A stretch of DNA of 50,517 nucleotides from Clostridium luticellarii (GCF_002995845.1 NZ_PVXP01000021.1:1-50517), one strand, 5' to 3'; shown: positions 1 through 10,830, counted from the stretch's first letter. Notes: a model not told the origin generated them from the letters alone. Numbers and translations: made by a program.

Positions 1-458
1 AAGAGATAAAAGAATGCAGGAAATATATAAATAATAACTGGGAAGGTATTGTTAACTATTATAACTATGACAAAGTTACAGGCTGCAGTGCAGAAGGTCA
101 TGTAAGCCATATCCTATCGGATAGACTGAGTAGCAGGCCGCTTGGATGGAGCATAAGAGGAGTAGATCAAATAGCACGACTTAGAGCTTATACTGCAAAC
201 GGAGGGAAAGTTTATAATCTTTTTAAAGAAACATCAGATAAAAAGAAAAGGGAAAAGTGTTTTTATTTATCCAAGAAGTCTACGGTATCTTCTATTAAAA
301 ATAGCTGTCTGGAAAAATTTAATAATATAGAAATATTGAATATTGGTAAAAAGACGCGTTTGGGTATTATCCTCAAGGCCCTTAGGGGAGCGTAGGTTAA
401 AATGTGTTACAGGGAAAGTCTGTATTTTTTTAACCTACAGTAAATTGACACGATCCCC
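1..458 (+). mobile_element. 3' end of an ISLre2-family insertion sequence
   Basis: The window opens inside an insertion sequence. It contains the C-terminal part of an ISLre2-type transposase (3-395). About 40 bp past the stop a stretch ending in TTGACACGATCCCC (445-458) looks like the terminal inverted repeat of clostridial ISLre2 elements. The left end lies outside the window, so the matching repeat and the target duplication (which would begin at about 459) cannot be confirmed. Confidence 0.6.
3..395 (+). CDS. ISLre2-family transposase, C-terminal fragment (5' end outside window)
   Basis: Reading frame 3 is open from the window edge to TAG at 393-395 and gives about 130 residues. They include the block GCSAEGHVSHILSDRLSSRP followed by GWS and, shortly after, ARLRAY, which I recognise from the ISLre2/UPF0236 transposase C-terminus. 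The protein would cut and join the ends of its own element. The part in view has no frameshift or premature stop, so the copy may be intact upstream. The following topoisomerase genes are a separate unit with their own promoter. The family call rests on recalled motifs, not on a search. Confidence 0.65.
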   Translation, partial: EIKECRKYINNNWEGIVNYYNYDKVTGCSAEGHVSHILSDRLSSRPLGWSIRGVDQIARLRAYTANGGKVYNLFKETSDKKKREKCFYLSKKSTVSSIKNSCLEKFNNIEILNIGKKTRLGIILKALRGA

Positions 459-471
459 TTTGATAATATAT

Positions 472-500
472 TTGCATAATAAGTTATATATATATATAAT
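472..500 (+). promoter_or_regulatory. Putative sigma-A promoter for the topoisomerase operon
   Basis: TTGCAT (472-477), a 17-bp spacer and a perfect TATAAT (495-500). The -35 matches the consensus at only three positions. Transcription would start near 507, about 130 nt upstream of the parE-like start codon. Confidence 0.45.
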
Positions 501-514
501 GATTTTTGAAGTTT

Positions 515-560
515 AAACCTGAGGCACATACCTTCTTTGTATGAGTTCAGAAGTTTTTTT
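515..560 (+). terminator. Imperfect hairpin plus T-run in the topoisomerase leader
   Basis: AAAC, CTGA and CATAC (515-531) can pair with GTATG, TCAG and GTTT (539-555) with small internal loops, and the stem leads into a run of T (553-560). Lying downstream of the putative promoter at 472-500 and upstream of the gene at 635, it could be an attenuator. It could equally be the terminator of something upstream. The stem is interrupted, so the call is weak. Confidence 0.35.
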
Positions 561-634
561 GAATTTCAGGGTAAATTGATCCTGAAAAATGGATTAATGG
601 ATTATATGAAATAATTTTGGAGGGAAATAATTAG

Positions 635-2590
635 ATGAGTAGTGAAAATCCGAAGGATGAGGTTTATGATGTAAATTCTCTAACTTCTCTGGAAAAATTG
701 GAACCGGTTAGAATAAGGCCGGGAATGTATATAGGTTCCACCGGCAGCAGGGGCCTTCACCACTGCATATGGGAGATACTCGATAATTCTATAGATGAGA
801 TTTCAAATGGCTTTGGAAACAAAGCATCTGTAATATTGAATGAGGATGGAAGTGTGTCTGTAACAGACAATGGAAGGGGTATTCCTACAGAAATTCATCC
901 TATAAAAAAAATAAATGGAGTGGAAATGGTGTTTACACAGCTTCATACAGGGGGAAAATTCAACAACCGGGTCTATAAGACTTCAGGAGGTCTCCATGGA
1001 GTAGGAGCGGCAGTAGTTAATGCACTGTCCAAATGGATGGAAGTGGAGATTAAGCGAAACGGGCATATATATGCCCAGAGATTTGAATATGCTTATGACA
1101 AGTTCTTGAAAAAGGATATGCCGGGAACTCCCGTAACTTCTCTTGAAGTAATAGGGGATACTGATGGAACTGGAACCAAAGTTACTTTTATGCCTGATGA
1201 AAAGGTATTTTCCACAGTGGATTTTAATCTGGATACAATAGAAGAAAGACTTAGAGAGCTGGCTTTTCAAAATAAAGGTATAACCTTAAAACTGGTGTGC
1301 AAATGGCCGGGAAGTGAAATGGAGAAAGAATATCACTCTGAAAGGGGACTTCTGGATTTTATAGAATATTTAAATGAAAGCAGAACTCCTCTTAACAAGG
1401 ACCCCATACTATTTGAAGGTGAGAAGAAAATAGGAGAACTCAATATGAAAGGGGAAGTGTGTGTTCAATTTACTGATTCCACCTCCTATCATATAGCGAG
1501 CTATGTAAATAATATTCCGACTACGGAGTCGGGAACACATGAAAGCGGATTCAAAGCGGGAATGACCAGAGCATTTAAGGAATGGTCAAAAAAACTGAAT
1601 TTGGCAAAGGAAAAAGATAAGGAATTTGAGGGAGACGATTTGAGGGAGGGAATGACCGCCATAGTAAAAATAAAAATAAGCAATCCTATATTTGAAGGTC
1701 AGACCAAGACCAAACTGGGAAATACAGAAGCTTATACCATGATGAATGATCTTTCCTACACTAAATTTTGTGAATGGATAGAAGATAATAGAGATATGGC
1801 TTCCATTATAATAAATAACGCCCTCAATGCTGCGTCCAGAAGGGAAAAAATAAAAAAGATAAATGAGGCAGAGAAAAAGAAGGTTGGAAGAGGAACTGCA
1901 CCTCTTGCAGGTAAAATTGCAGTGTGTACTTTAAAAGATTCTTCCAAATGTGAATTTATAGTTGTGGAGGGAGATTCTGCAGGAGGTTCTGCAAAACAGG
2001 CCAGGGACAGGCGATTTCAGAGCATAATGCCTTCCAAGGGGAAAATAATGAATACTGAAAAGCAAAAACTTGAAAATGTACTTGGAAGTGAAGAACTAAA
2101 AATATTCAATACGGCCATCGGTACAGGAATACTTAAAAACTATGCTGAGAAGGATTTGAAATATGGCAAAATTATAATATTGAGTGATGCCGATGTAGAT
2201 GGCTACCACATAAGGGCGTTGTGGATGACCTATATATATAGGTATATGAGACAGCTTATTTTAAATGGGCACCTTTACATAGCACTTCCCCCTCTTTACA
2301 AGGTGTATAAACAGAGAAGGGGAAAAGATGTGACAAAATATGCCTACAGTGACGGGCAGCTTTCAAAAGCAAAAAAGGAAGTGGGGGCAGGTGCCCTTGT
2401 CCAGAGGTATAAGGGACTTGGTGAAATGAACCCGGACCAGCTCTGGGAGACCACACTAAATCCTGAAACCAGAACTCTCCAGCAGATAACCATAGAGGAT
2501 GCAGTAAAGGCGGAGAAAATGATATCACTGCTCATGGGAGATGTGGTGGCCCCGAGAAAAAATTATATGTATAAATACGCAGAATTTTAG
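635..2590 (+). CDS. parE: Type II DNA topoisomerase subunit B (ParE-like, topoisomerase IV)
   Basis: 651 residues, the usual length for GyrB/ParE without the proteobacterial insertion. It is the ATPase subunit that drives DNA strand passage. A GHKL ATPase domain comes first (RIRPGMYIGS near residue 27, DNGRGIP, GGLHGVGAAVVNALS). Next is the transducer (QTKTKLGNTE), then the TOPRIM domain (EGDSAGGSAKQARDRRFQS near 446, DADVDGYHIRAL with the metal-binding Asp pair) and YKGLGEMNPDQLWETT at the C-terminus. ATG follows GGAGGG at 619-624. The A subunit gene begins 31 bp downstream. GyrB and ParE are hard to separate by eye. I favour topoisomerase IV because the pair lacks the usual dnaA/recF surroundings and the partner lacks a clear GyrA box. 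Confidence 0.8.
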   Translation: MSSENPKDEVYDVNSLTSLEKLEPVRIRPGMYIGSTGSRGLHHCIWEILDNSIDEISNGFGNKASVILNEDGSVSVTDNGRGIPTEIHPIKKINGVEMVFTQLHTGGKFNNRVYKTSGGLHGVGAAVVNALSKWMEVEIKRNGHIYAQRFEYAYDKFLKKDMPGTPVTSLEVIGDTDGTGTKVTFMPDEKVFSTVDFNLDTIEERLRELAFQNKGITLKLVCKWPGSEMEKEYHSERGLLDFIEYLNESRTPLNKDPILFEGEKKIGELNMKGEVCVQFTDSTSYHIASYVNNIPTTESGTHESGFKAGMTRAFKEWSKKLNLAKEKDKEFEGDDLREGMTAIVKIKISNPIFEGQTKTKLGNTEAYTMMNDLSYTKFCEWIEDNRDMASIIINNALNAASRREKIKKINEAEKKKVGRGTAPLAGKIAVCTLKDSSKCEFIVVEGDSAGGSAKQARDRRFQSIMPSKGKIMNTEKQKLENVLGSEELKIFNTAIGTGILKNYAEKDLKYGKIIILSDADVDGYHIRALWMTYIYRYMRQLILNGHLYIALPPLYKVYKQRRGKDVTKYAYSDGQLSKAKKEVGAGALVQRYKGLGEMNPDQLWETTLNPETRTLQQITIEDAVKAEKMISLLMGDVVAPRKNYMYKYAEF

Positions 2591-2621
2591 ACAATGTACA
2601 ATTGAAGAAGGAGGGTTTTAC

Positions 2622-5486
2622 TTGGCAACTAAATCAGTAATTCCAAAGGACAACAATATAATAAAAATTCCAATAGAAGAAGCCATGCCGGATAATTATC
2701 TTCCCTATGCAGTGGAAGTGGCGAAGGATAGGGCACTTCCCGATGTGAGGGATGGGCTAAAGCCCGTACATAGAAGAATAATATATGGAAGCTACATGCT
2801 GAAGGCATTTCCGGATAAACCCTATTATAAATCCGCCAGGATAGTAGGTGATATACTTGGAAAGTATCATCCCCACGGTGACACCTCTGTATATGATGCC
2901 ATGGTTATACTGGCACAGAATTTCACCACCAGAATGCCACTTATAGACGGTCATGGAAACTGGGGCAGTCAGGATGGTGACAGCGCTGCCGCCATGCGTT
3001 ACACAGAAGCCAGGCTTACGCCCATTTCCCTGGAAATGATGAAAGACATAGAAAAAAATGTGGTGAACATGGTAGACAATTATTCTGGTTCTGAAAAAGA
3101 ACCGGAGGTTCTTCCCGCCAGGTATCCCAACCTGCTTGTAAACGGAGCCTTTGGAATAGCAGTGGGGCTTGCCACCAATATTCCTCCACACAATTTAAGA
3201 GAAGTGATTGGAGCTGTAGGAGCATATATTGACAATCCGGATATAACCACTGAACAGCTTATGAGCTATATCAAGGGACCTGACCTGCCCACCGGCGGAA
3301 TACTGATAGGGAAGAAGTCCCTTCTTTCGGCCTATGAGACGGGTACAGGAAGGGTCAGTCTGAGAGCCAGGACTTCTATAGAAACACTGGACAATGGTAA
3401 ACTGGCCATAGTTATAACGGAATTTCCATATAGAAGGAGCAAGGCCAAATTGCTTCAGACCATTTCTGAAATGACTGCGGACAAAAGACATTCCAGAGTA
3501 CTTGAGCCCATATCGGATATAAGAGATGAGTCTGACAGAAGAGGCATAAGGGCCGTGATAGAATTTAAAAAGTCTGCAGATATGAAGCTGGTTAAAAAGG
3601 TTCTGAAATACCTGTTTAAAAAGACGGATCTGCAGTGCAATGTGTCCTTTAATATGGTAGCTCTGGCAGGTGGGAAACCTGAAACCATGTCCTTGAAGAC
3701 CATATTGAAATACTATCTGGATTATCAAAAGGAAATTGTAAAAAAGAGGACCAAAACTGAACTGGATGAGGCAAATTCCAGATTTCATATTGTAGAGGGA
3801 TTTATAAAAGCCATAGGTATAATGGATGAAATTATAAAAACCATCAGAAGTTCAAAATCAAAAAAGGATGCTGCCTCCAACCTTATGGATGAGTATGGTT
3901 TTACAGATTTACAGGCAAAAGCCATACTGGAGCTCATGCTCTATAGACTTACAGGGCTTGAAATAGAAGCTTTTGAAAAAGAACATAAAAAACTGTCGAA
4001 AATCATAAAAAGACTTACTAAAATATTGAATAGTGAATCAGAGATGTTAAAGCTGATAAAAAAAGAACTTGTGGAAATTGCCGAAAAATATGGAGATGAT
4101 AGAAGAACCAGTGTTGTAGAAGAAGATGAAAAGGCCAGGATAGATGAAGAAGAACTTGTGGTTGAAGAAGAAATAGTTGTAACCATGTCCAATGAGTCCT
4201 TCATAAAAAGAGTCCCGGCAAAAAGCTTCAGCAGATATAATGGAAAGGTTGAAGACATAAAATATAGAGAGGGTGACTTTAATAAATATCTCATAGATGC
4301 CAATACCAGGGATACATTTATGTTTTTTACGGATAAGGGAAATGTGTACAATATAAAGGGCAAGGATATTCCGGAGTTTAAATGGAAAGAAAAAGGTGAA
4401 AGGCTTGACAGCTTGATAAAAAACCTTGATTTGACAAAAGAAAACATAATTTCAGTATACAATATAAGTGATTTTACATCAAAACAGGACTTTGTGTTTT
4501 TTACCAGTACCGGAGGAATAAAGAGGACAAAAATTGAATCCTTTATTACAAATTATACCAGGCTCATGGCCTTGAAGCTGAAAAAAGGGGAAGAGCTCAT
4601 AGACGTTAAAACTATAGAGAGAGGTTCACAGATAGGATATGTAAGAGTCAAAACCCAAATAGGACTTGATTTTGGATTGAAAGTACCTGAAATAAATGCC
4701 GGGGACAGAAATATAGTCACTTCCAGGCTCTTCACGCTGCCGGAAGAGGATAAAATATCGAAAATAGTTTTGTCGGCTCCGGGTGAATACAAAAAGTTTT
4801 ATGTAAATGTAAATAAAACTGGAATATTGAAGATATCAAATGCCGGAAGAGCATATAAAAATGTACTTACAAACACAAAATGCAGCGTACTTTTCTTTAC
4901 TGACGACGGAAGAGTTTTCTCTATGCCTTCATTCATGCTTCAAAACATGGGTAAGTCCGGAATGAAAATTTCAAAGCTTATGGGAAATGTGGATGTGAAC
5001 AGTATACTGAAAATAATTTCCATAGAAAATTTCAATTCAGGGTATATATACTTTTTTACCAGGCATGGAATGGTAAAGAAAACTCTTTTGAGCGAATTTG
5101 AAGGTATTGATCTGTGGAACAAGGCATATAAATTTAAAGACGGGAAAGATCTTCTCATAAATGTGGAATACTGTAAAATTCAAAATCCCCAGGTGCTCTT
5201 GATGAGTGACTGCGGTATGGCAATAAAATTCACGGGGAATTCCGTAGGTGCCATGGGAAGATTGGCTTCCGGAGTAATAGGGATAAATTTGAAAGAAGGT
5301 CAGGAAGTCATATATTCACGACTTATAGACAGCGAAGATAAGAAAAAATCCACCTTGAAACTTATTTCATCCGGGGGAAATGAAAAGAAAATTAAATTGT
5401 CGAATATATCTCTTCAAAACAGGGCAGGCAGAGGTAAAAATGTGATTTCGACAGCTTCGGATGATAAAATTGTGCAGGTCAGGTGA
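2622..5486 (+). CDS. parC: Type II DNA topoisomerase subunit A (ParC-like, topoisomerase IV)
   Basis: 954 residues from the TTG at 2622, which sits behind GAAGGAGGG (2608-2615). A longer in-frame extension back to 2541 would overlap parE and is not credible. The N-terminal breakage-reunion domain shows [30 protein letters not shown] and [11 protein letters not shown], where Tyr127 would form the covalent bond with DNA. A coiled-coil tower (about 360-500) and a six-bladed beta-pinwheel C-terminus follow. The pinwheel has no clear QRRGGKG-type GyrA box; the nearest resemblance is QNRAGRGKN at the very end. That supports a decatenating topoisomerase IV over gyrase. It forms the A2B2 enzyme with the upstream subunit and is co-transcribed with it. 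Confidence 0.8.
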   Translation: MATKSVIPKDNNIIKIPIEEAMPDNYLPYAVEVAKDRALPDVRDGLKPVHRRIIYGSYMLKAFPDKPYYKSARIVGDILGKYHPHGDTSVYDAMVILAQNFTTRMPLIDGHGNWGSQDGDSAAAMRYTEARLTPISLEMMKDIEKNVVNMVDNYSGSEKEPEVLPARYPNLLVNGAFGIAVGLATNIPPHNLREVIGAVGAYIDNPDITTEQLMSYIKGPDLPTGGILIGKKSLLSAYETGTGRVSLRARTSIETLDNGKLAIVITEFPYRRSKAKLLQTISEMTADKRHSRVLEPISDIRDESDRRGIRAVIEFKKSADMKLVKKVLKYLFKKTDLQCNVSFNMVALAGGKPETMSLKTILKYYLDYQKEIVKKRTKTELDEANSRFHIVEGFIKAIGIMDEIIKTIRSSKSKKDAASNLMDEYGFTDLQAKAILELMLYRLTGLEIEAFEKEHKKLSKIIKRLTKILNSESEMLKLIKKELVEIAEKYGDDRRTSVVEEDEKARIDEEELVVEEEIVVTMSNESFIKRVPAKSFSRYNGKVEDIKYREGDFNKYLIDANTRDTFMFFTDKGNVYNIKGKDIPEFKWKEKGERLDSLIKNLDLTKENIISVYNISDFTSKQDFVFFTSTGGIKRTKIESFITNYTRLMALKLKKGEELIDVKTIERGSQIGYVRVKTQIGLDFGLKVPEINAGDRNIVTSRLFTLPEEDKISKIVLSAPGEYKKFYVNVNKTGILKISNAGRAYKNVLTNTKCSVLFFTDDGRVFSMPSFMLQNMGKSGMKISKLMGNVDVNSILKIISIENFNSGYIYFFTRHGMVKKTLLSEFEGIDLWNKAYKFKDGKDLLINVEYCKIQNPQVLLMSDCGMAIKFTGNSVGAMGRLASGVIGINLKEGQEVIYSRLIDSEDKKKSTLKLISSGGNEKKIKLSNISLQNRAGRGKNVISTASDDKIVQVR

Positions 5487-5526
5487 AATGTATAAAAATA
5501 AAGTTGTTAGATAATTTAGAAGTGTA

Positions 5527-5555
5527 TTGTAATATTGCGATTATTGTATTATAAT
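5527..5555 (+). promoter_or_regulatory. Putative sigma-A promoter of the glycerol operon
   Basis: TTGTAA (5527-5532), exactly 17 bp, then a perfect TATAAT (5550-5555). Transcription would begin near 5562 and leave a leader of about 205 nt before glpF. Confidence 0.6.
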
Positions 5556-5561
5556 GTATAC

Positions 5562-5700
5562 ATATCAATAAAAGGCAGAGAAAAGAGAGCCGCTTTTAAA
5601 AAGTCAAAGTATTTGGCTTCTGTTAAGTAGGCTCTTTTTAAAAACTAGAATCAGGTTTTTTTGTGTAATCGGTTTCTAAATGCCTTTGAAATTACTGCTC
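5562..5700 (+). promoter_or_regulatory. glpFPK leader with intrinsic-terminator-like stem (probable GlpP target)
   Basis: Downstream of the promoter, AGAGCC (5586-5591) pairs with GGCTCT (5630-5635) around a 38-nt loop, and the stem runs into TTTTT. A purine-rich segment, GGCAGAGAAAAGAGAG, overlaps the 5' arm. In Bacillus, GlpP binds glp leader RNAs in response to glycerol-3-phosphate and prevents termination. Because glpP itself is in this operon, the leader is most simply an antitermination control. The binding site is inferred, not demonstrated. Confidence 0.5.
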
Positions 5701-5767
5701 TATATTATTATTTATTAAAGATGTTAATTTAAATTAACATAATTATTAAGTTAGGGGGAATAATAAT

Positions 5768-6472
5768 ATGTCACATGTATTAGCAGAATTTGTTGGAACT
5801 GCATTGCTTGTCTACTTAGGAGACAGCATATGCGCGAACTGTACTCTTAATAAGAGTAAAGGACAAAACGCAGGATGGATAGTAATAGCCGCAGGATGGG
5901 GTATTGCAGTAGGAGTTCCTGCATATTTGTTCTCAAATTTCAGTAATCAGTTCAATCCGGCACTTACCATAGGTCTTGCAGTTATAGGTAAGTTTCCGGC
6001 AGATCAGGTCTTGGGTTATATCATAGCTCAGATGCTGGGTGGTATAGTGGGAGGAGTTCTTGTATGGCTTACCTATTTACCACATTGGGCAATTACGGAG
6101 GATAAGGCAGCAAAACTGGGTATATTCTGTACAGCACCAGCTATAAGGAATTATCCGGCAAACTTCCTGACTGAGTTTTTGGCCACAGCTACTTTGGTAT
6201 TTTCATTGGCTGCGATGGGCACAGTTAAAACCGCAGATGGTATGGGTGCTATTTTTGTTGTAAGTGCCATCATCTTCGTTCTGGGTTGTGCACTGGGTGG
6301 TCCTACTGGATATGCAATGAATCCGGCCAGGGATTTGTCACCGAGAATTGCACATGCCATACTTCCGATAGCAGGTAAAGGAGATTCAGACTGGGCATAT
6401 GCTTGGGTTCCGGTTTTTGGGCCTATAGCAGGAGGAATAGCTGGAGCATTACTGTTTGCAGCACTGTTTTAA
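5768..6472 (+). CDS. glpF: Glycerol uptake facilitator (aquaglyceroporin)
   Basis: 234 residues of a major intrinsic protein, which lets glycerol diffuse across the cytoplasmic membrane. Both half-helix NPA motifs are present: QFNPALTIG (Asn63) and MNPARDLSPR (Asn185). Asp189 directly after NPAR is the residue that marks glycerol channels as opposed to water channels. About six hydrophobic helices flank them. The start follows GGGGGAA. It is the first gene of the glpF-glpP-glpK set, which takes up glycerol and traps it as glycerol-3-phosphate. The leader upstream suggests induction by glycerol-3-phosphate through GlpP. Confidence 0.93.
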   Translation: MSHVLAEFVGTALLVYLGDSICANCTLNKSKGQNAGWIVIAAGWGIAVGVPAYLFSNFSNQFNPALTIGLAVIGKFPADQVLGYIIAQMLGGIVGGVLVWLTYLPHWAITEDKAAKLGIFCTAPAIRNYPANFLTEFLATATLVFSLAAMGTVKTADGMGAIFVVSAIIFVLGCALGGPTGYAMNPARDLSPRIAHAILPIAGKGDSDWAYAWVPVFGPIAGGIAGALLFAALF

Positions 6473-6506
6473 CTGTTTAAATTGATTAAAAAGGAAGTCT
6501 TTATAA

Positions 6507-7070
6507 ATGCTTAAATTCAAGGAAGAACTTATAGGGAATCCTATTATAGCAGCTGTGAGAAATGATGAGGATTTGAAATTGGCTGCCTTAAGCCGGGCTG
6601 TGATAGTTTTTGTGCTATATGGAGATATAATGAGTATCACGCAGATATGCAGCAGATTAAGAGACAACAACAAGCTGGCTTTTGTCCATGTGGATTTAAT
6701 AGATGGATTAAAAGGTGATCTGGCAGGGATTAGGTACATAAAACAATTTGCAAAGCCTGACGGAATAATAAGCACCAAATCATCCAGCATCAAATATGGA
6801 AATCAGCTGGACCTAGTGACAATACAGAGAGTATTTATATTAGACTCGCTATCTCTTAAGACGGGAATAAAAAATATACATGAGAATAATCCAGATGCAT
6901 TGGAGGTTTTACCTGGAATAGCAAGTAGAATAATAGGGGATTTCGAGAAAAAAATGAAAATACCTATTATAGCAGGAGGACTTATAAAAGAGAAGAAAGA
7001 TGTAATGAATTGCCTGTCTACGGGAGCTATAGCTATATCTACCACCACCCGTAAGTTGTGGGATTTATAA
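6507..7070 (+). CDS. glpP: Glycerol-3-phosphate-responsive mRNA antiterminator GlpP
   Basis: 187 residues, full length for the GlpP family, a small beta/alpha-barrel RNA-binding regulator. Family blocks seen include IIAAVRNDEDL near the N-terminus, VHVDLIDGLKGD, GIISTKSSSI, LEVLPGIASRI and PIIAGGLIKEK. On binding glycerol-3-phosphate the Bacillus protein stabilises read-through of leader terminators in glp mRNAs. Here it lies between glpF and glpK, unlike Bacillus, where glpP precedes glpF. Likely targets are the stem at 5586-5640 and possibly the inverted repeat at 7085-7156. No helix-turn-helix or other DNA-binding motif is visible. Confidence 0.9.
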   Translation: MLKFKEELIGNPIIAAVRNDEDLKLAALSRAVIVFVLYGDIMSITQICSRLRDNNKLAFVHVDLIDGLKGDLAGIRYIKQFAKPDGIISTKSSSIKYGNQLDLVTIQRVFILDSLSLKTGIKNIHENNPDALEVLPGIASRIIGDFEKKMKIPIIAGGLIKEKKDVMNCLSTGAIAISTTTRKLWDL

Positions 7071-7084
7071 AAAAGAAGATATTT

Positions 7085-7156
7085 TATGGAATTTCAGGGT
7101 TTGCAGGATTATTTCTGGCTTTAAGGTTTTAATCAGCGTAGCCTTGAAATTCCATA
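7085..7156 (+). promoter_or_regulatory. Long inverted repeat between glpP and glpK
   Basis: A 15-nt arm (7085-7099) beginning TATGGAATTTCA pairs with 7142-7156 (ending TGAAATTCCATA) through 15 bp with one G-U, around a 42-nt loop. No T-run follows, so it is not a classic terminator. It may be an RNA processing or stability stem, or a second control point for glpK. Confidence 0.6.
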
Positions 7157-7186
7157 GTTTATATTGTGCAAAATTAGATTTACTAA

Positions 7187-8704
<1,518 letters not shown>

Positions 8705-8736
8705 GTTCTATTTAATATAGCATTTGTGAAAATTCA

Positions 8737-8780
8737 TCAAAGAACCTAAGGCGGGCTTTTTATCGTCTTAGGTTCTTTGA
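8737..8780 (+). terminator. Stem-loop ending the glycerol operon
   Basis: A perfect 14-bp stem, TCAAAGAACCTAAG (8737-8750) against CTTAGGTTCTTTGA (8767-8780), with a 16-nt loop. The T-run lies in the loop and no long T-tail follows, so termination efficiency is uncertain. Confidence 0.6.
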
Positions 8781-8850
8781 ATTGGAACATTTAAAATTTT
8801 ACAGATTTGCTATAAGAAGTATTAAATTGGATGGTTCTTAAAAAATTTTA

Positions 8851-8859
8851 TGGTATAAT
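8851..8859 (+). promoter_or_regulatory. Extended -10 promoter for the DJ-1/PfpI gene
   Basis: TGGTATAAT, an extended -10 element with a perfect TATAAT at 8854-8859. No good -35 is seen at 17 bp. The predicted start near 8866 leaves a 94-nt structured leader. Confidence 0.5.
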
Positions 8860-8865
8860 TTATTA

Positions 8866-8959
8866 GAGGGGCGTAGACTGCCTGTCTCACGCAAAATGGA
8901 ATGAAAAAAATTTATTGAAAAGTGAGGTGGAAGTCGAGCATCTACTCGACTGATATATT
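8866..8959 (+). promoter_or_regulatory. Structured leader: hairpin between SD and start codon
   Basis: Hairpin 1 is GCGTAGAC (8871-8878) with GTCT-c-ACGC (8884-8892). The SD AGTGAGGTGG (8921-8930) is 29 nt from the ATG, too far for normal initiation. Hairpin 2, AGTCGAG/CTCGACT (8932-8938 and 8945-8951), folds out the gap and leaves an effective spacing of about 9 nt. CTCAC in the 3' arm of hairpin 1 is complementary to GTGAG in the SD, so hairpin 1 and SD masking would be mutually exclusive. An in-frame TGA at 8951 excludes any upstream start. Confidence 0.55.
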
Positions 8960-9520
8960 ATGAAAAAAGCTATAGTATTACTTGCAAAAGGATTTGAAGA
9001 GGTAGAAGCGCTGACTTGTGTGGATGTGCTGAGAAGAGGGGGAGTACACTGTATAACCTGTTCCATAAATCTTGACAAGGATGTAATGGGATGCCATGAA
9101 ATACATGTAAAAGCCAACAGCCTTTTAAAAACTACAGATGTAGATAAATATGATGCCATCATAATACCGGGAGGTATGCCTGGTGCTGCAAATCTCAGAG
9201 ATGACAGTGCTGTTATAGATCTGGTGAAAAAGTTCAACAGTGAAAATAAAATAGTGGCGGCCATATGTGCCGGCCCAATAGTATTGAAAAGAGCAGAGAT
9301 AATTGAGGGAAAAGAGGTAACCTGCTATCCTGGCTTTGAATCAGATTTGCAGCCTGTTAATTTCAGCAGGGAAATTGTAGTTCAGGATGGAAATATCATA
9401 ACCAGCAGGGGTCCTGCTACAGCTATATACTTTGCATTTGAAATTTTACAGAATCTTGTGGATAAAGATGTAGTGGAAAATTTAAAGAAAGATATGCTTT
9501 TAAATCTGGTGAACTGCTAG
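8960..9520 (+). CDS. DJ-1/PfpI-family protein (YajL/ThiJ-like)
   Basis: 186 residues with a single class I glutamine-amidotransferase-like fold. The nucleophile elbow AAICAGP carries Cys103, and GFEEVE (11-16) supplies Glu16, matching the Cys106/Glu18 pair of human DJ-1. Members of this family act as glyoxalase III/deglycase-like enzymes, chaperones or oxidative-stress sensors; which applies here is not readable. The only start permitted by the reading frame is the ATG at 8960, which has no adjacent ribosome binding site (see the leader entry). The gene appears monocistronic, between the glycerol operon and the M16 peptidase gene. Confidence 0.85.
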   Translation: MKKAIVLLAKGFEEVEALTCVDVLRRGGVHCITCSINLDKDVMGCHEIHVKANSLLKTTDVDKYDAIIIPGGMPGAANLRDDSAVIDLVKKFNSENKIVAAICAGPIVLKRAEIIEGKEVTCYPGFESDLQPVNFSREIVVQDGNIITSRGPATAIYFAFEILQNLVDKDVVENLKKDMLLNLVNC

Positions 9521-9585
9521 ATTGCATATCTAAATGAACGGTTTTTTAAGCTGAGTAATTACTTCCCTGAAAGAGAGGACAAAAA

Positions 9586-10824
9586 TTGAGAAAATATGTG
9601 CTTGACAATGGAATGAAACTGTTATATGAATACAGACCGGGCAGAATAACTTCGATGTGTATTGGATTCAATGCGGGAGCTCTGGAAGAAGGTGCGGAAT
9701 TTGATTTTGGAACCGCCCATGCCCTGGAGCATGTCATATGCAAAGGTACCAGACACAGAGATGAAAATGAGATAAATGCCGAATTTGACAGTATTTTCGG
9801 ATTTGAAAATGCCATGACGAATTATCCATATACCATATATTATGGCACTTGTTTTTCATCAGATCTAAAAAGAGCAGTGGAGCTCTACAGTGATGTGATT
9901 CTAAATCCGGTTTTTCCGGGAGCTGGTTTCAGGGAAGAAATGAATATAATACTTCAAGAGCATAGAGACTGGGAGGATGACGCGTATCAGCACTGTGAAG
10001 ACACTCTTTTCAGAAATTCCTTTAAAAATAGAAGAATTAAGGAGCTTATAATAGGAAATGAAAGCAGCCTGGAAGCAATTACCCTGGAGAAGATAAAAAA
10101 ATTTTATAATACATTTTATTTCCCGCAAAACTGTACCCTGTGTTTTTGTTCTTCTCTGGATTTTGACTGTATAGTTTCAATTATTGATGAATATTTTGGA
10201 AACTGGATAAAGGATCCTGTAAAAAACTATACAGTAAAGGTGCCCTCTTATGAAAAAAACAAACCCGGAATATTTGTAGAAAAAATGCCGGGCATAACGG
10301 GTGCCAGAATTCAGTACATATTTGATATACATGCTTTAAACCTGCGGCAGTTTAAAGCCTTTACCTTATTCAACAGTTTTTTTGGACAGGGAACCAGCAG
10401 CATGATGTTTGACAGGATAAGGACTGAAAAGGGTATTGCCTATGATTTGGGCAGCAGTATACAGGATGAAAGAGGTGTAAAACTTTTTTCAATAAAGATG
10501 AGCACGTCTTCTCAAAATATAGACAAAGCCCTTCACATAACGGATAATATAATAGATGAATTAAAAAATTCTACCGGATATTTTACCGGGGAAAAAATAA
10601 AGAGCATAGGTACGGGGCTAGAGCTTAAAAAAGAGATCCGGAGAGAAAGATCTGTTGAATACTGTAAAGAAACTGTGGAATGGGAACTTATGCATGGGAG
10701 ATTTAATGATCACTGCAATGCATATGAAGTGGAACAGCTGGACGAGATTGAAGAAGAGGATATAATCGAGGTAATAAACAAGGTTATGAAAGAGCCCTCC
10801 ATACAGATTTTAAGGGCGCCTTGA
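9586..10824 (+). CDS. M16-family zinc metallopeptidase
   Basis: 412 residues from a TTG start behind GAGAGGA. The inverted zinc motif HALEH is present (His45, Glu48, His49). The distal Glu ligand probably lies in NIILQEHRDWEDD near residue 125, about 76 residues later as is usual for M16. The N-terminal domain is catalytic and the second half has the M16 substrate-binding fold (SSMMFDRIRTEKGIAYDLGS). Related clostridial and Bacillus proteins of this size (YmxG/MlpA type) are cytoplasmic and degrade peptides, but no substrate can be assigned. No signal peptide is present. Confidence 0.85.
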   Translation: MRKYVLDNGMKLLYEYRPGRITSMCIGFNAGALEEGAEFDFGTAHALEHVICKGTRHRDENEINAEFDSIFGFENAMTNYPYTIYYGTCFSSDLKRAVELYSDVILNPVFPGAGFREEMNIILQEHRDWEDDAYQHCEDTLFRNSFKNRRIKELIIGNESSLEAITLEKIKKFYNTFYFPQNCTLCFCSSLDFDCIVSIIDEYFGNWIKDPVKNYTVKVPSYEKNKPGIFVEKMPGITGARIQYIFDIHALNLRQFKAFTLFNSFFGQGTSSMMFDRIRTEKGIAYDLGSSIQDERGVKLFSIKMSTSSQNIDKALHITDNIIDELKNSTGYFTGEKIKSIGTGLELKKEIRRERSVEYCKETVEWELMHGRFNDHCNAYEVEQLDEIEEEDIIEVINKVMKEPSIQILRAP

Positions 10825-10830
10825 AAATTG

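Noticed and set aside
635-5486. DNA gyrase GyrB/GyrA pair
   Set aside because: The partner subunit lacks a clear GyrA box and the context is not the dnaA-recF region; topoisomerase IV is more likely, though not proven.
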